From the NCBI GenBank assembly GCA_022563275.1, contig JADFNR010000001.1:19444-78280 (forward strand): a DNA stretch of 58,837 nucleotides, in the 5' to 3' direction. This document shows, one piece after another, positions 16,668 to 25,759 of the stretch (positions within the stretch are counted from its first letter, which is position 1; every line of letters begins with the position of its first letter). The translations under genes and the position numbers were made by a program. The notes under the pieces were generated by a model, which was not told where the DNA came from, did not search any database, and saw only the letters and a list, made by a program, of their open reading frames with translations. The stretch is from Chloroflexota bacterium. GTDB taxonomy: Bacteria > Chloroflexota > Dehalococcoidia > UBA3495.

Positions 16668-16717
16668 TTGTCCGGACGGTCCGGCGCAAGGCCGGGGGAA
16701 TTTTACAAAGTTGGGAT

Positions 16718-17176
16718 TTAGAAATCATTCTCCTCGGCGAAGGCCATCAGGGCGTTTGCATTCCCAGTAGCGATCACGACTTTGGGCGTGAAGGGAAGAA
16801 AATCGTTCTCCTCGGCCATCGCCATCAGGCCGTTGGTATTCCCGGTAGCGATCACGACTCTGGGCGTTAGGGGAAGAAAATCGTTCTCCTCGGCCATCGC
16901 CATCAGGGCGTTTGCATTCCCGGTAGCGATCACGACTTTGGGCGCGAATAGAGGCCAATCAGCCTCTTCGCTGGCGCTGTCCCAAGATTCGGAAACGTTG
17001 CTCGTAAACACGGTCACCGGATCAGCCACCGGTTGCGCGAATGCTGTACCGATTTGGTTGCCGCCGATCAGGAATAGGCTTACCGCCAAGGCGGCCATGA
17101 TGAACGTCCTGGCATTGCCGGCCAGAAACGTTAAGACCGATGTGGTTCCGCTTTGATTTTCGATAGTTGATGGCAT
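16718..17176 (-). CDS. Small exported protein built of three 26-residue repeats
   Basis: Not a recognised family. From the ATG at 17176 (GGGGAG 7 nt upstream) the product is 152 residues: a Sec signal peptide with hydrophobic core FIMAALAVSLFLIGG and a likely cleavage site after TAFA, a short linker, then three tandem repeats that reach the C-terminus. Each repeat has the pattern D-[WF]-x-x-x-x-P-[KR]-VVIATGN-[AT]-N-[AG]-LMA-[MF]-AEEN. The mature part is about 105 residues, with no cysteine. Longer starts at 17257 and 17269 are open but have worse ribosome-site spacing. It has its own terminator and a palindrome upstream. The nearest upstream gene is a LuxR-type regulator. Function unknown; a secreted or surface structural peptide is possible. 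Confidence 0.7.
   Translation of the reverse strand: MPSTIENQSGTTSVLTFLAGNARTFIMAALAVSLFLIGGNQIGTAFAQPVADPVTVFTSNVSESWDSASEEADWPLFAPKVVIATGNANALMAMAEENDFLPLTPRVVIATGNTNGLMAMAEENDFLPFTPKVVIATGNANALMAFAEENDF
16721..16954 (-). repeat. Three tandem 78-bp coding repeats
   Basis: Units at 16721-16798, 16799-16876 and 16877-16954, in frame, each 26 codons. The central 50 bp are nearly identical between units, and the outermost ends have diverged (the 16921-16954 end and the 16721-16750 end). Low divergence at DNA level points to recent amplification or ongoing conversion. Confidence 0.9.
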
Positions 17177-17371
17177 GGTGATGCTCCCCTTCAAGTCTTT
17201 TAATTTGTCTAACCCTTGTTTGATACCCCGAGAAACTGCTGCCGTCGCTGTTTTCATGGTCTCCCCCATCCGAAATTTGATCTGTCATCAGGTTAATTCC
17301 GGGAAGAACATGGAACATTGTCAGGAATACTCGTTTCCCGGAGCGGCGCAAAAATGGAATCGGATGGAGGG

Positions 17372-17391
17372 CCTGGGTATATATACTCAGG
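17372..17391. promoter_or_regulatory. 20-bp near-perfect palindrome, candidate operator
   Basis: CCTG-x-GTATATATAC-x-CAGG with only the symmetric pair at positions 5 and 16 unmatched. It lies in the 330-nt gap between the LuxR-type gene and the repeat-protein ATG (17176), about 195 nt upstream of that start. The TATATA core could double as a -10. The gap otherwise shows no gene. Confidence 0.5.
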
Positions 17392-17506
17392 CAGCTTTGA
17401 GGGGCACAGAGATTGCGCAGAGCAAAAGGCGAAGGAACCAGTGGGAACCTTTTGGGGACGCCAGAAAGCCTTTGGGGGAGAGGTATGGAGGTGTACCGGA
17501 AGCCGG

Positions 17507-20470
17507 TTAGGCGATGCCTTGCCGGATGGCGTAGGCCGCCGCTTCGGTCCGGTTGGTCAAGCCGGTTTTGTTGAGGATGTTGGACACGTGATTGCCCGCT
17601 GTCCGCAGGGTGATCACCAGCGCGTCGGCGATTTCCTGGTTGCTCTTTCCGGCGGCAACCAGCCGCAGCACCTCGATCTCACGGGCGGTCAAACCGTCAG
17701 GGTAGGCGGGGCCCGTTGTTGGTTCGGATGCCAGGATCTCTTGAAGGGCGGCCACCGTCTCCGCCAAAGGGGCCATCTCCAATTCGGTGGCGATGGACAG
17801 GCTCTCATCCAAAAGCGATGTGGCTTGTTGCCTGCCACTCGGCCCGCCTAAACGCAGAATAGCGGAGGCGTGGCCGTAGCAGGCCCACGCCAACTCGGGC
17901 CGGTAGCCGGCCCGGCGGCAGAAAGCGCAGGCGTCGTCGAAGTGGGCTCCAGCCGCGGCGATATCACCCATGATCCCGGCCAACAGTCCAAGTGCGCGGT
18001 CCACACTGAGACTAAGGCCCATGGAGCCGGCCCAGGGCTTCAGGGCGGCATATTGCTCAGCGGCCGCCTCTACGTCGTCATTCATCACCGCCAACAGGGT
18101 AGCGCCTGCTCTCGCAAAATTTGAAAAGAATGGGGTTGCCAAAGGTGATGAAAGGACGGCTTTGATCGAGTTTTCACCCAAGACTGGCCGTTTGACGGCG
18201 TCGAATATGCTCCTGACCAGAGGGGAACCGAACGCCAACATTGCGTTTGGCGTATCCGGACCCGCCTCGCTCCGCAGGACAACTTCCTCCAACTGCTCCA
18301 GATAATCGTCCGCCTGGCGCCGGTTCCCTCTCTCGGCCTCCAATATCACCCGTTGTACCAGAAAACGCGTATCCGTCGGCATGAGATCCAGGCTCTGCTG
18401 GGACTCCACCCTCGCCGAATGCCAATCCCCTTTCAAAATCAACGGCAGAGCGGCGATATTATGCGCGACCGCCAGCCAGTTGCGGTCGCGCAACTGGCTG
18501 GCGGGATTCAATATTGCCGTCGCCTGAAGCGTAAGTCCCGGCATGTCGCCCAGTGATTTTAGGGCCAGGGAAACCCAATACCTGGCCATGACCTCAACTC
18601 GTTGGTTGGAGGCCGCGACGGCCAATTCGATGGCGGCAAGGCCGCTTTTCACAGAATTCTCAAAGCGGTTGTGCCACAATTCGACCTGAGACGCGTTGGT
18701 TAGCGTTTGCATCTCCAAAGCAGCATCGCCCTCGCGCCTTGCGATGGCGAGAGCACGGTCAAAGGAGTCCCGGGCGCTCTTGTAGTCACCATCTGTTAGT
18801 CCTTGGATGCTCCCATGGAAGCAATGGAGCCTCCCGGCTTCCAAAGAATCATCAGGAACGAGTTCGAGGGCTCGTGCGGACAGCCTGCTGCCCATTACCG
18901 CAAATTCGGTTAATTGTGGGAGCGGCAATTCGGCAATCGCCACGATGTTGGCCGTGTCACCCACTGATGCGTAGTAATCAAATGCACGGCTTAGATTCTG
19001 GTAGGCTTCCCCCAATTCAGGTCTCGGCATAGTAGCGAATTGGGCCCGGAACAAGCCAAAAAGGGCGCCTGCGGATTCTGCATCGATCGGCAGTCCTGCT
19101 TTGGCCGCCAATACCTGTCCATAGTGAACCAAGGCTTGTTCATAGGCGAAGGCATCGAGCGCCCTTTCTCCTGCGATCAATGAATACCGCACCATTTTCT
19201 CTGTGCCACCGACCGCCCCGGCCTCAGCGAAATGACGGGCCAACTCTCCCGCGTATTCGGCCAAGTTATCCTGGTGTAGGTGTTCCAGCGCCTCTCCAAT
19301 CGCCGCGTGAGCTTGGGCTTGGCGCATGAGTGGTATCTCTTCATACACAGCCTGTTGGATCAGTGCATGACCGAACCGGAATCGTCCAGGCGCGCCAGGC
19401 AAGGGCTCGACGATACGGAGTCCCAGGGCCTCGTCCAGGCTCTCCAGAAGATCGTCTTCGGCGAGATCCGGAATCATGGCCCGAAGTAACGGGAGATCGA
19501 AGTCCCGTCCAATCACGGAGGCCGTTCGCAGAAGTTGGTTGCACGACTGAGACAACCGCCTTATACGCTGTAATATCGCTTCACGAACGACATCTGGAAT
19601 CCCGGCGGTCCAATCTTGGCTCTGGGCCATCTCCTCCGGGCTGACCGAGCCAACCACTTCCCCAACGAACAGAGGGTTGCCTTCCGTGCGCTGGTACAAG
19701 GTATCGACCGCCGCCTCCGCGAGTGCCGTTCCAACCATAGATTCGACGAACTCGCCCACCTCTTGCCGGCTCAAGCCCTCCAACTTGACCCGCTGGAAGT
19801 GCTCTTCACGGTCGAGGATACCCAGAGTCTTTGTGAGCGGATGGCTTCTATTGACCTCGATGTCCCGGTAGCCGCCGACGACCATTACTGAACTTGCCTT
19901 GATCTCCCGCGTTAGGAACTCAAACAGCAACAAAGACGATTCGTCGGCCCATTGCAGGTCGTCGAGAACAAGCACCAATGTCTGGGACAGGCTAACGTTC
20001 TTCAGGAAATTGGCGATTGAGAAGAAAAGGCGGAAACGGGCTTGCTCCGGGTCTAAGGCCGGTGGTTTTTCAAGACCTTCCAATTTGACGGTCAGGTCGG
20101 GGAGAATCTCGGAGATGTCCGCTGCGCCCGCCCCCATGTCGCGCTGGAGTTGGCCGGGTTCCGCCGTATCAACGTGGGCGCGGATCAACTGGAGCCAGGG
20201 CCAGTAAGGCGGCGCGCCTTGGTGTTCGTAACACCAACCCCACAAAACTTTGGCTCCCTGGCCGGCGGCCAGGTCTGCAAATTCGCGGGCGGTCCGGGTC
20301 TTGCCGATTCCAGGGGCTCCCGACAGCATCACCACCCGGCCCCGCCCCGCCACGGCATCTTCCAAAGCTGCGCTCAGCGTCTCCAACTCGCGCCGCCGTC
20401 CGACGAATATGGCGTCACCGTGCACGCTTTGCGCTGGGGCCCGGTTGGGGGATTTACCCGTCTCGTCCAT
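17507..20470 (-). CDS. LuxR-family transcriptional regulator with MalT/LAL-type ATPase
   Basis: A 987-residue large ATP-binding LuxR regulator. Order: AAA/STAND ATPase with Walker A GAPGIGKT (51-58) and Walker B LVLVLDD (165-171); a helical TPR-like middle (about 370-900); and a C-terminal LuxR helix-turn-helix (about 925-985) with LTAREIEVLRLVAAGKSNQE and NHVSNILNKTGL. Length and architecture match the LAL class, in which an effector bound by the middle domain triggers ATP-dependent oligomerisation and DNA binding. It begins 32 nt after cobI and may be co-transcribed. Its target is unknown; the palindrome at 17372 downstream is a candidate. A perfect 16-bp inverted repeat lies inside the coding region. 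Confidence 0.9.
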   Translation of the reverse strand: MDETGKSPNRAPAQSVHGDAIFVGRRRELETLSAALEDAVAGRGRVVMLSGAPGIGKTRTAREFADLAAGQGAKVLWGWCYEHQGAPPYWPWLQLIRAHVDTAEPGQLQRDMGAGAADISEILPDLTVKLEGLEKPPALDPEQARFRLFFSIANFLKNVSLSQTLVLVLDDLQWADESSLLLFEFLTREIKASSVMVVGGYRDIEVNRSHPLTKTLGILDREEHFQRVKLEGLSRQEVGEFVESMVGTALAEAAVDTLYQRTEGNPLFVGEVVGSVSPEEMAQSQDWTAGIPDVVREAILQRIRRLSQSCNQLLRTASVIGRDFDLPLLRAMIPDLAEDDLLESLDEALGLRIVEPLPGAPGRFRFGHALIQQAVYEEIPLMRQAQAHAAIGEALEHLHQDNLAEYAGELARHFAEAGAVGGTEKMVRYSLIAGERALDAFAYEQALVHYGQVLAAKAGLPIDAESAGALFGLFRAQFATMPRPELGEAYQNLSRAFDYYASVGDTANIVAIAELPLPQLTEFAVMGSRLSARALELVPDDSLEAGRLHCFHGSIQGLTDGDYKSARDSFDRALAIARREGDAALEMQTLTNASQVELWHNRFENSVKSGLAAIELAVAASNQRVEVMARYWVSLALKSLGDMPGLTLQATAILNPASQLRDRNWLAVAHNIAALPLILKGDWHSARVESQQSLDLMPTDTRFLVQRVILEAERGNRRQADDYLEQLEEVVLRSEAGPDTPNAMLAFGSPLVRSIFDAVKRPVLGENSIKAVLSSPLATPFFSNFARAGATLLAVMNDDVEAAAEQYAALKPWAGSMGLSLSVDRALGLLAGIMGDIAAAGAHFDDACAFCRRAGYRPELAWACYGHASAILRLGGPSGRQQATSLLDESLSIATELEMAPLAETVAALQEILASEPTTGPAYPDGLTAREIEVLRLVAAGKSNQEIADALVITLRTAGNHVSNILNKTGLTNRTEAAAYAIRQGIA
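18469..18504. repeat. Perfect 16-bp inverted repeat inside the LuxR-type gene
   Basis: Arms 18469-18484 and 18489-18504 with a 4-nt loop. An alternative 8-bp pairing (18465-18472 with 18482-18489) overlaps it, so two hairpins compete. It encodes ordinary residues of the TPR region and keeps the frame. Confidence 0.85.
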
Positions 20471-20502
20471 ACCTTTCTCGTCAGATGGCAGGAAGATTAC
20501 AA

Positions 20503-21240
20503 CTATTTAGACTGCCGCCTGATTATCAGCAGGGAGAAGTAGTCCAGGTCCTCGGTTTCCAGCTTCGAGATATCTTCCACCACGTTTTCCCTGGCGGTGG
20601 TGGCCTGGCGCACGTAGGTGGCCTTGCCGGTGAGACCGAGTTTTTCCCGGCTGGCCAGGGCCTGCAGCAGGTCCCGGTCCACCTCCATCAGCACCGTGGT
20701 GTCCGAATTGGCGATCGCCTCCATGAGGTCGTCGATACCGTAGACACTGGGCAGGATCGTCAGCCGCTGCCCGTGGGTGACCAGAGGCGTTCCGGAACTG
20801 GCCGCCGCCGCCATCACGGACGAAACACCGGGGATGACCTCAACATCCAGATCGGGAACAACCGACTTCACGCTCTCCAAAACCTGAAAGAACTCGCTGT
20901 ATAGCATGGGGTCGCCTTCGGTGATGAAGGCAACGTCTCGTCCCTGACCCAGATGGCCCGCGATCTCTTTGGCCGCATCGGCCCAGGTCTGCGGGCTGAC
21001 CGGCGTGTCGTCGTCGGAGGGGATCGTAATGGCCAAGAATTCCGGATTCGCCGCCTCAAGGATGCCCCGCACCACGCTGAGCGCGTAGCTCTCTTTGCCG
21101 TCGTCCAATTGGGTGAAGCAGATCACGGGTATGCTCTGCAGCTTCCGCTGGGCCTTGATCGTCAAAAGCTCCGGGTCGCCCGGGCCAACTCCGATGCCGT
21201 AGAGGCTTCCCGGCCGGTTATTTCCGCCGCTGGTTGTCAT
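20503..21240 (-). CDS. cobI: Precorrin-2 C20-methyltransferase
   Basis: A 245-residue tetrapyrrole methylase (TP_methylase). Motifs are YGIGVGPGDPELLT (14-27), the SAM-binding P-loop of the family, then FITEGDPMLYSEF and EVIPGVSSVMAAAA. The long GVGPGDPELLT start and the SDDDTPVSP insert fit CobI/CbiL, which methylates precorrin-2 (or its cobalt form) at C20 using SAM during corrin synthesis. No other cobalamin gene is in the window, so this step is encoded away from the rest of the pathway or serves a partial pathway. It is flanked in the same direction by the nuclease (55 nt) and the LuxR-type regulator (32 nt). Confidence 0.87.
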   Translation of the reverse strand: MTTSGGNNRPGSLYGIGVGPGDPELLTIKAQRKLQSIPVICFTQLDDGKESYALSVVRGILEAANPEFLAITIPSDDDTPVSPQTWADAAKEIAGHLGQGRDVAFITEGDPMLYSEFFQVLESVKSVVPDLDVEVIPGVSSVMAAAASSGTPLVTHGQRLTILPSVYGIDDLMEAIANSDTTVLMEVDRDLLQALASREKLGLTGKATYVRQATTARENVVEDISKLETEDLDYFSLLIIRRQSK

Positions 21241-21295
21241 TAGATCGTTACTCTAAACTGCGCTGCCGCAGTGAATCTTGGATTGATCGATCGGA

Positions 21296-22798
21296 TCATC
21301 GTTCTTGGGCCATGACCCAATCGTAGATATGCATGGTAGCAAAACAATCGTCCTCGTTGTAGACAAGGATCTTGTCTTTGGAAGTCCGGTCTGTACTCCC
21401 GGATTCGACGTATTTCATATAAAGGTCCATGGACCCAACACCGGTCACGTCGTCCTGCCGCCACTTGAAATCCAGGCTCTTGGCGATGGCTTTCAAGGAC
21501 TCTCCGTAAGCCGGAAAGGCGAACCCCTTGGTGGTCCAGGGCGACAGGTCTTCCATGCGGTCCAACACCGCCGCCGCCAACCGCGGGTCGACGCCGTACC
21601 GCTCGACCATCTTCGTGAGATGGGTGCGCTCGTAGTGGTGCCAGTGGTAGAAGATTGGGTCTTCCAAGGAATCGGCCCACTCCAGAAAATCGACCAGGTT
21701 GCCATCTTCTTCGTCGAAAGTATCGGCGAAGAATGCCTTGTATTCACCTTCTCCGCCGGCCGGCCGGTAGACCGCGCCGATGAGGTAATTGACCATCTCC
21801 AGCCCGTTGCCGTCTTCATCGCCCGGGCCGCGGCCCTGAGCGCCGGTGTCCTGGGCACCCTCAAAGTCGAAGAAGACCTCGGTCTTGCCCCGGCGCAATT
21901 CTCCAAGGTCTCCCCGCGGCTGCGGTTTATTCCCCTGTATCGCCTGGGCCGACACCACCATCTTCTTGGCCGAAGCCGCTCCGATCCGTTTAACGCTGAC
22001 CAGCTCGGTCTCATTGGCAGTGGCGATGCTCTCCAAGGTCGCGTAGCCGGCTGCCACCAGGTTGGTGCGGACCGACGCGCCGACTCCGGTGATCAGGGAG
22101 ACGTCGTTGGCCGCGACCGCCTGGGCGTCCACGTAGGACGTCCAAGGCCATCGGGCGACGCCGTAACAGAAATCGACCGGTTTCCCTGCCATTATCTCTC
22201 TGACCTCTTCCAGCACCTGGTCCAGCCGCTGGTCAACCTCGGCCATGGTCACCGGGATAACGTCAAAGTCGCCGTTGACCATCTGGAACACGGGGGGTTC
22301 GTAGCCCTGGACGAGCCCTAGAACCCGGTTATATAGCGCTCCCTGCAATATCTGGGACTCCCGCAGCCTGCGGGCCGACTTGATCTCAATCACCCGGTAA
22401 CTGAAATCGCCGAAAACGGACGGAACACCGTCCACCCGTTCCAGTACATCTGGGCGTCCGGTGAGGCCCTGAGGCCAGCAGACCAGGGGCATGTTCTTGA
22501 TGAACACCCCGCCCTCCGACATGATTTCCAAAGACCGGCGAAAGCCCTCTTCCTCGGTGGTGAAGACCTTTTGAATACCGCCAGGATAGAGCCGCTCGTT
22601 GACCCGGTCCTGATGCGTGTTGCCAATGTCAAAGATGTGCTGTTGGAAGTCGTTCATCGGGTCTTTGGCGCCGGCCGGAGCGTGCAGACCGCACCAGAAG
22701 GCGATGGGCGATTCGAGGTAGCGCTCGACCCAGCCCGCCCTGACGGCCCCGCTGCCGGCGCCACTGGTGAACTGGCGATAGATGTCTTCTATATTCAT
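21296..22798 (-). CDS. TM0106-family RecB-like nuclease with RNase H-like domain
   Basis: A 500-residue two-domain nuclease. Residues about 1-230 are a RecB/Cas4-like fold: GRPDVLERVDG and VIEIKSARRLRESQILQGALYNRVL give the D, E-x-K and Q of the PD-(D/E)XK site. At about 250-290 is a helix-hairpin-helix stretch (ITGVGASVRTNLVAAGYATLESIA). Residues about 310-500 look like an RNase H-like (YprB-type) domain: VFFDFEGAQ, HYERTHL and the final VYNEDDCFAT. The combination matches the TM0106 family, of unknown cellular role but implicated in DNA metabolism. The typical iron-sulfur cysteines of Cas4 are not evident; only one N-terminal cysteine (FWCGL) is seen. Confidence 0.84.
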   Translation of the reverse strand: MNIEDIYRQFTSGAGSGAVRAGWVERYLESPIAFWCGLHAPAGAKDPMNDFQQHIFDIGNTHQDRVNERLYPGGIQKVFTTEEEGFRRSLEIMSEGGVFIKNMPLVCWPQGLTGRPDVLERVDGVPSVFGDFSYRVIEIKSARRLRESQILQGALYNRVLGLVQGYEPPVFQMVNGDFDVIPVTMAEVDQRLDQVLEEVREIMAGKPVDFCYGVARWPWTSYVDAQAVAANDVSLITGVGASVRTNLVAAGYATLESIATANETELVSVKRIGAASAKKMVVSAQAIQGNKPQPRGDLGELRRGKTEVFFDFEGAQDTGAQGRGPGDEDGNGLEMVNYLIGAVYRPAGGEGEYKAFFADTFDEEDGNLVDFLEWADSLEDPIFYHWHHYERTHLTKMVERYGVDPRLAAAVLDRMEDLSPWTTKGFAFPAYGESLKAIAKSLDFKWRQDDVTGVGSMDLYMKYVESGSTDRTSKDKILVYNEDDCFATMHIYDWVMAQER

Positions 22799-22903
22799 AG
22801 TGAATCCGGGTTAACAACCGCACCGGCCGGTCTTGGATCAGTGTCTGGCTAGGCTAAAGTCCGGGTTCAGAAAACGCTGGGCGCGGGACCAAATGCGGGT
22901 TGG

Positions 22904-25399
22904 TTACTCGACCACCACGTTGACCAGCCGGCCTGGAACGTAGACGGTTTTGGCCACCGACTTGCCTTGAACGTAGGGTTGGACCCGCGGGCTGGCCAGG
23001 GCCAACGCCTGCGCTTCCTTCTCTTCGATATTCACGGAAACTTCGATCTTGTCCCGCACCTTGCCATTGACCTGCACGATCAAGGTGATGACGTCCTCAG
23101 CCGCCAGGTCATCGTCCCAAGTGGGAAAGTCCTGTTGGTGGATGCTGTAGGGGTGGCCGTTCATCTCCCAAAGTTCCTCGGTCATATGGGGAGCCATGGG
23201 AGCCAGCAGGAGCAGTAATTTTGACGTGCACTCCCGCCAGGTCTCGGCGTCGATGCTGGCGTCGGCCCAGACCCGGTTCAGATGGTTGGTGAATTCCATG
23301 AGGCAAGCGATGGCGGTGTTGAACTTGAACCGGTCCAGGTCGTTGTGACACTTGCGAATGGTCTGGTGCAGCAGGCGGTTGGTGTCCCGCACCACGTCCG
23401 CATCCACCGAAGTATCGCCTAATTTATCCGCGTCCCGCGCCGCGATATCCCAGACCCGGTTCAGCCAGCGGGCGGTGCCATTTATGCCCACGTCGCTCCA
23501 GGGGCCGCCCTGGTCCCACGGCCCAATGAACATCAGGAAACAACGCACCGCGTCGGCCCCAAGTTTGCTGACGAAATCGTCGGGGTTGACCACGTTTCCC
23601 CGGCTCTTGCTCATCTTTTCGTGGTCTGCGCCAAGGATCACGCCCTGGTTGAACAGCCTCAAAAAGGGCTCGTCATAATCCACCAAACCCATGTCGTGCA
23701 TGCCCTTGGTGAAGAAACGGGAGTAGAGCAGGTGCATCACCGCATGCTCGGCCCCGCCCGTGTACTGGTCCACCGTCATCCACTGTTTGAGCACTTTTGG
23801 ACCGGCCGGTTCGTCCTCGTTGTGGGGGTCCAAGTAGCGCATCATGTACCAGGACGAGTCCATGAAGGTGTCCATGGTGTCGGTCTCACGGCGGGCGTCC
23901 TCGCCGCACTTAGGACACTTGGTGTGGACGAAATCATGGTTGGCCGCCAAGGGCGACTCGCCGGTGGGCTTGAAATCAGCGTCCTGGGGCAGAAGCACCG
24001 GCAGGTCTGCTTCGGGCACCGGCACTACCCCGCAGGTATCGCAGTAGACCATGGGTATCGGTGTGCCCCAATACCTTTGTCTTGAGATCAGCCAGTCACG
24101 CATGCGGAACGAGACGGTCCGGCTGCCCCAGCCTTTCTTCTCCAGGTCAATGGCGATCGCTGTCTTGCCCTCATCGTTGGTCATTCCATCGTAGGCGCCG
24201 GAGTTGGTCATGAAGCCGTCGCCCAAGTAGGCTTCGCCAAGCTCCTTGCCGTCCCATTCGATGGGCGCGATCACGATGCGTATGGGCAGCTTGTATTTCC
24301 GGGCGAAGATGAAGTCCCGGGCGTCGTGGGCCGGCACGCCCATCACCGCGCCGGTGCCGTAGGTCGTAAGCACGTAGTCCCCGATATATATGGGGACCCG
24401 CTCTCCGTTCAGACGGTTCACCGCGTAACTCCCGGTGAACACCCCGGTCTTCTCTTTGTCGCTGGAGAGTCGGTCGATCTCGGAGGTCTGGCGGGCCTTG
24501 GCGATGTAGTCATCCACGGCCTGCCGGTTCTTGGCGGACGTCAGCTTGGGGACCAAGTCATGCTCAGGGGCCAGCACGATGAATGTCACGCCGAAGATGG
24601 TGTCGATTCTGGTGGTGAAGGTGCGTATCTCCGTCTCTTCCAAAGCAGCGCCGTCGCTATCTCGGACCGCTGAGATGTCAAAGGATATCTCCACGCCCTC
24701 GCTGCGGCCGATCCAGTTCTGCTGCATGGTCAGAATCTTGTCCGGCCATTCTTCAAGGCCGGTGAAATCCAGGAGCCGGTCGGCGTACTCGGTGATCTTG
24801 AAGAACCACTGCTCCAGGTCGCGGCGGGTGATCTCCGTGCCGCAGCGCTCGCAAGTACCGTTCAAAACCTGCTCATTGGCCAGCACCGTTTGACAGGACG
24901 GACACCAGACGACGGGCGCTTTGGCCCGGTAGGCCAGGCCCTTTTCGAAGAATTTTAGGAAGAACCATTGGTTCCACCGGTAATACTCGGGCAGGCAGGT
25001 GATCACCTCCCGGTCCCAATCGTAACTGGCCCCCAGAGACCGTAGCTGCCGGCGCATATTATCGATGTTGCTGATGGTCCATTCGTAGGGATGGATGCCA
25101 CGGCTGATGGCGGCGTTCTCGGCGGGCAGCCCAAAGGCGTCGAACCCGATGGGATGGAGTACGTTGTAGCCTTGCATCCTCCGGAAGCGGGCGTGGCTAT
25201 CGGCCGGGGCCATGGCGTACCAGTGACCGATGTGCAGGTCGCCCGAAGGGTACGGGTACATGGTCATTTCGTACCATTTTGGGCGGGGGTCGTCGTCAGA
25301 GACTTTATGCAGGCCGTCCTGCTCCCAACGTGCCTGCCATTTGCGGTCTATCGCTGCGGGGTCAAAAGCCAGTTCGACCTGCCGTGGGCTGCTGGTCAT
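22904..25399 (-). CDS. leuS: Leucyl-tRNA synthetase
   Basis: An 831-residue class I synthetase of normal bacterial length. HIGH is exact at residues 56-59 (YPSGDLHIGHW), and KMSKS is exact in HEKMSKSRGNVVNP. The zinc-type insert CPSCQTVLANEQVLNGTCERCG, a second CPKCGEDARRETDTMDTF segment, and the editing (CP1) domain with TTRIDTIFGVTFIVLAPEHDLV are all present. It charges tRNA-Leu in the cytoplasm. AAGGTGA precedes the ATG. Transcription probably starts near 25475 from an extended -10, giving a leader of about 75 nt with a GC hairpin. It is the first gene of a minus-strand run to cobI and the regulator. Confidence 0.97.
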   Translation of the reverse strand: MTSSPRQVELAFDPAAIDRKWQARWEQDGLHKVSDDDPRPKWYEMTMYPYPSGDLHIGHWYAMAPADSHARFRRMQGYNVLHPIGFDAFGLPAENAAISRGIHPYEWTISNIDNMRRQLRSLGASYDWDREVITCLPEYYRWNQWFFLKFFEKGLAYRAKAPVVWCPSCQTVLANEQVLNGTCERCGTEITRRDLEQWFFKITEYADRLLDFTGLEEWPDKILTMQQNWIGRSEGVEISFDISAVRDSDGAALEETEIRTFTTRIDTIFGVTFIVLAPEHDLVPKLTSAKNRQAVDDYIAKARQTSEIDRLSSDKEKTGVFTGSYAVNRLNGERVPIYIGDYVLTTYGTGAVMGVPAHDARDFIFARKYKLPIRIVIAPIEWDGKELGEAYLGDGFMTNSGAYDGMTNDEGKTAIAIDLEKKGWGSRTVSFRMRDWLISRQRYWGTPIPMVYCDTCGVVPVPEADLPVLLPQDADFKPTGESPLAANHDFVHTKCPKCGEDARRETDTMDTFMDSSWYMMRYLDPHNEDEPAGPKVLKQWMTVDQYTGGAEHAVMHLLYSRFFTKGMHDMGLVDYDEPFLRLFNQGVILGADHEKMSKSRGNVVNPDDFVSKLGADAVRCFLMFIGPWDQGGPWSDVGINGTARWLNRVWDIAARDADKLGDTSVDADVVRDTNRLLHQTIRKCHNDLDRFKFNTAIACLMEFTNHLNRVWADASIDAETWRECTSKLLLLLAPMAPHMTEELWEMNGHPYSIHQQDFPTWDDDLAAEDVITLIVQVNGKVRDKIEVSVNIEEKEAQALALASPRVQPYVQGKSVAKTVYVPGRLVNVVVE

Positions 25400-25414
25400 C
25401 TATAGTCACCTTAA

Positions 25415-25444
25415 TGCGGGGCGCCTCAAGTTCTGGGCGCCGCA
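25415..25444 (-). promoter_or_regulatory. Hairpin in the leuS leader
   Basis: GGCGCC (25436-25441) pairs with GGCGCC (25420-25425) across 10 nt, extended by TGC/GCA over a 2-nt bulge. No T tract and no T-box signature follow, so a role is unproven. Confidence 0.35.
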
Positions 25445-25481
25445 ATTTCACCTTCTGGGGCCAACGTTGCTCGTGCCAATC

Positions 25482-25490
25482 ATATTAGCA
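25482..25490 (-). promoter_or_regulatory. Extended -10 promoter for leuS
   Basis: Minus strand TGC-TAATAT (25490-25482), 83 nt before the ATG, the same type as the elements at 9607, 15533, 15577 and 52629. Confidence 0.5.
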
Positions 25491-25563
25491 TACAAGCTGT
25501 TTCAGTCTCGAAATCAGACAACGCGGGTATGGTGTTTTCAGCGGAAACGGCCCACCGGGTTCA

Positions 25564-25592
25564 TTGACACAAGAAAGGGCAAATTCTAAAAT
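25564..25592 (+). promoter_or_regulatory. Strong promoter of the potassium-uptake operon
   Basis: Perfect TTGACA (25564-25569), 17-bp spacer, TAAAAT (25587-25592; 5 of 6). Start expected near 25599, leaving a leader of about 200 nt before trkH. A weaker TTGTTA-17-CATATT pair lies inside the leader at 25705-25733. No protein gene is seen in 25400-25802. Confidence 0.75.
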
Positions 25593-25759
25593 TCTATCTG
25601 CCTCATATCTTCTTCTTGAAAATTCGGTTTCAGGCGTTTTGGCGCTTCCATCAGAGGCCCTTTCCTCACGTCTGCCCACACGTCTTCTCACAGATTTCCC
25701 TCCTTTGTTAGATGCCTATGGCCATTTCATATTGCCGTTTCCCATCTGCTGTCCAGATA

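Noticed and set aside
16721..16954. CRISPR array from the regular 78-bp repetition
   Set aside because: Repeats are contiguous and in frame with no spacers; there are no cas genes.
16718..17176. RiPP-type multi-core precursor peptide
   Set aside because: No modifying enzyme, protease-exporter or leader motif is nearby, and repeats lack Cys and Ser/Thr-rich cores; only the repeat layout is reminiscent.
20503..21240. A cobalamin operon around cobI
   Set aside because: Neighbours are a nuclease and a LuxR-type regulator; no other cob/cbi gene is present in the window.
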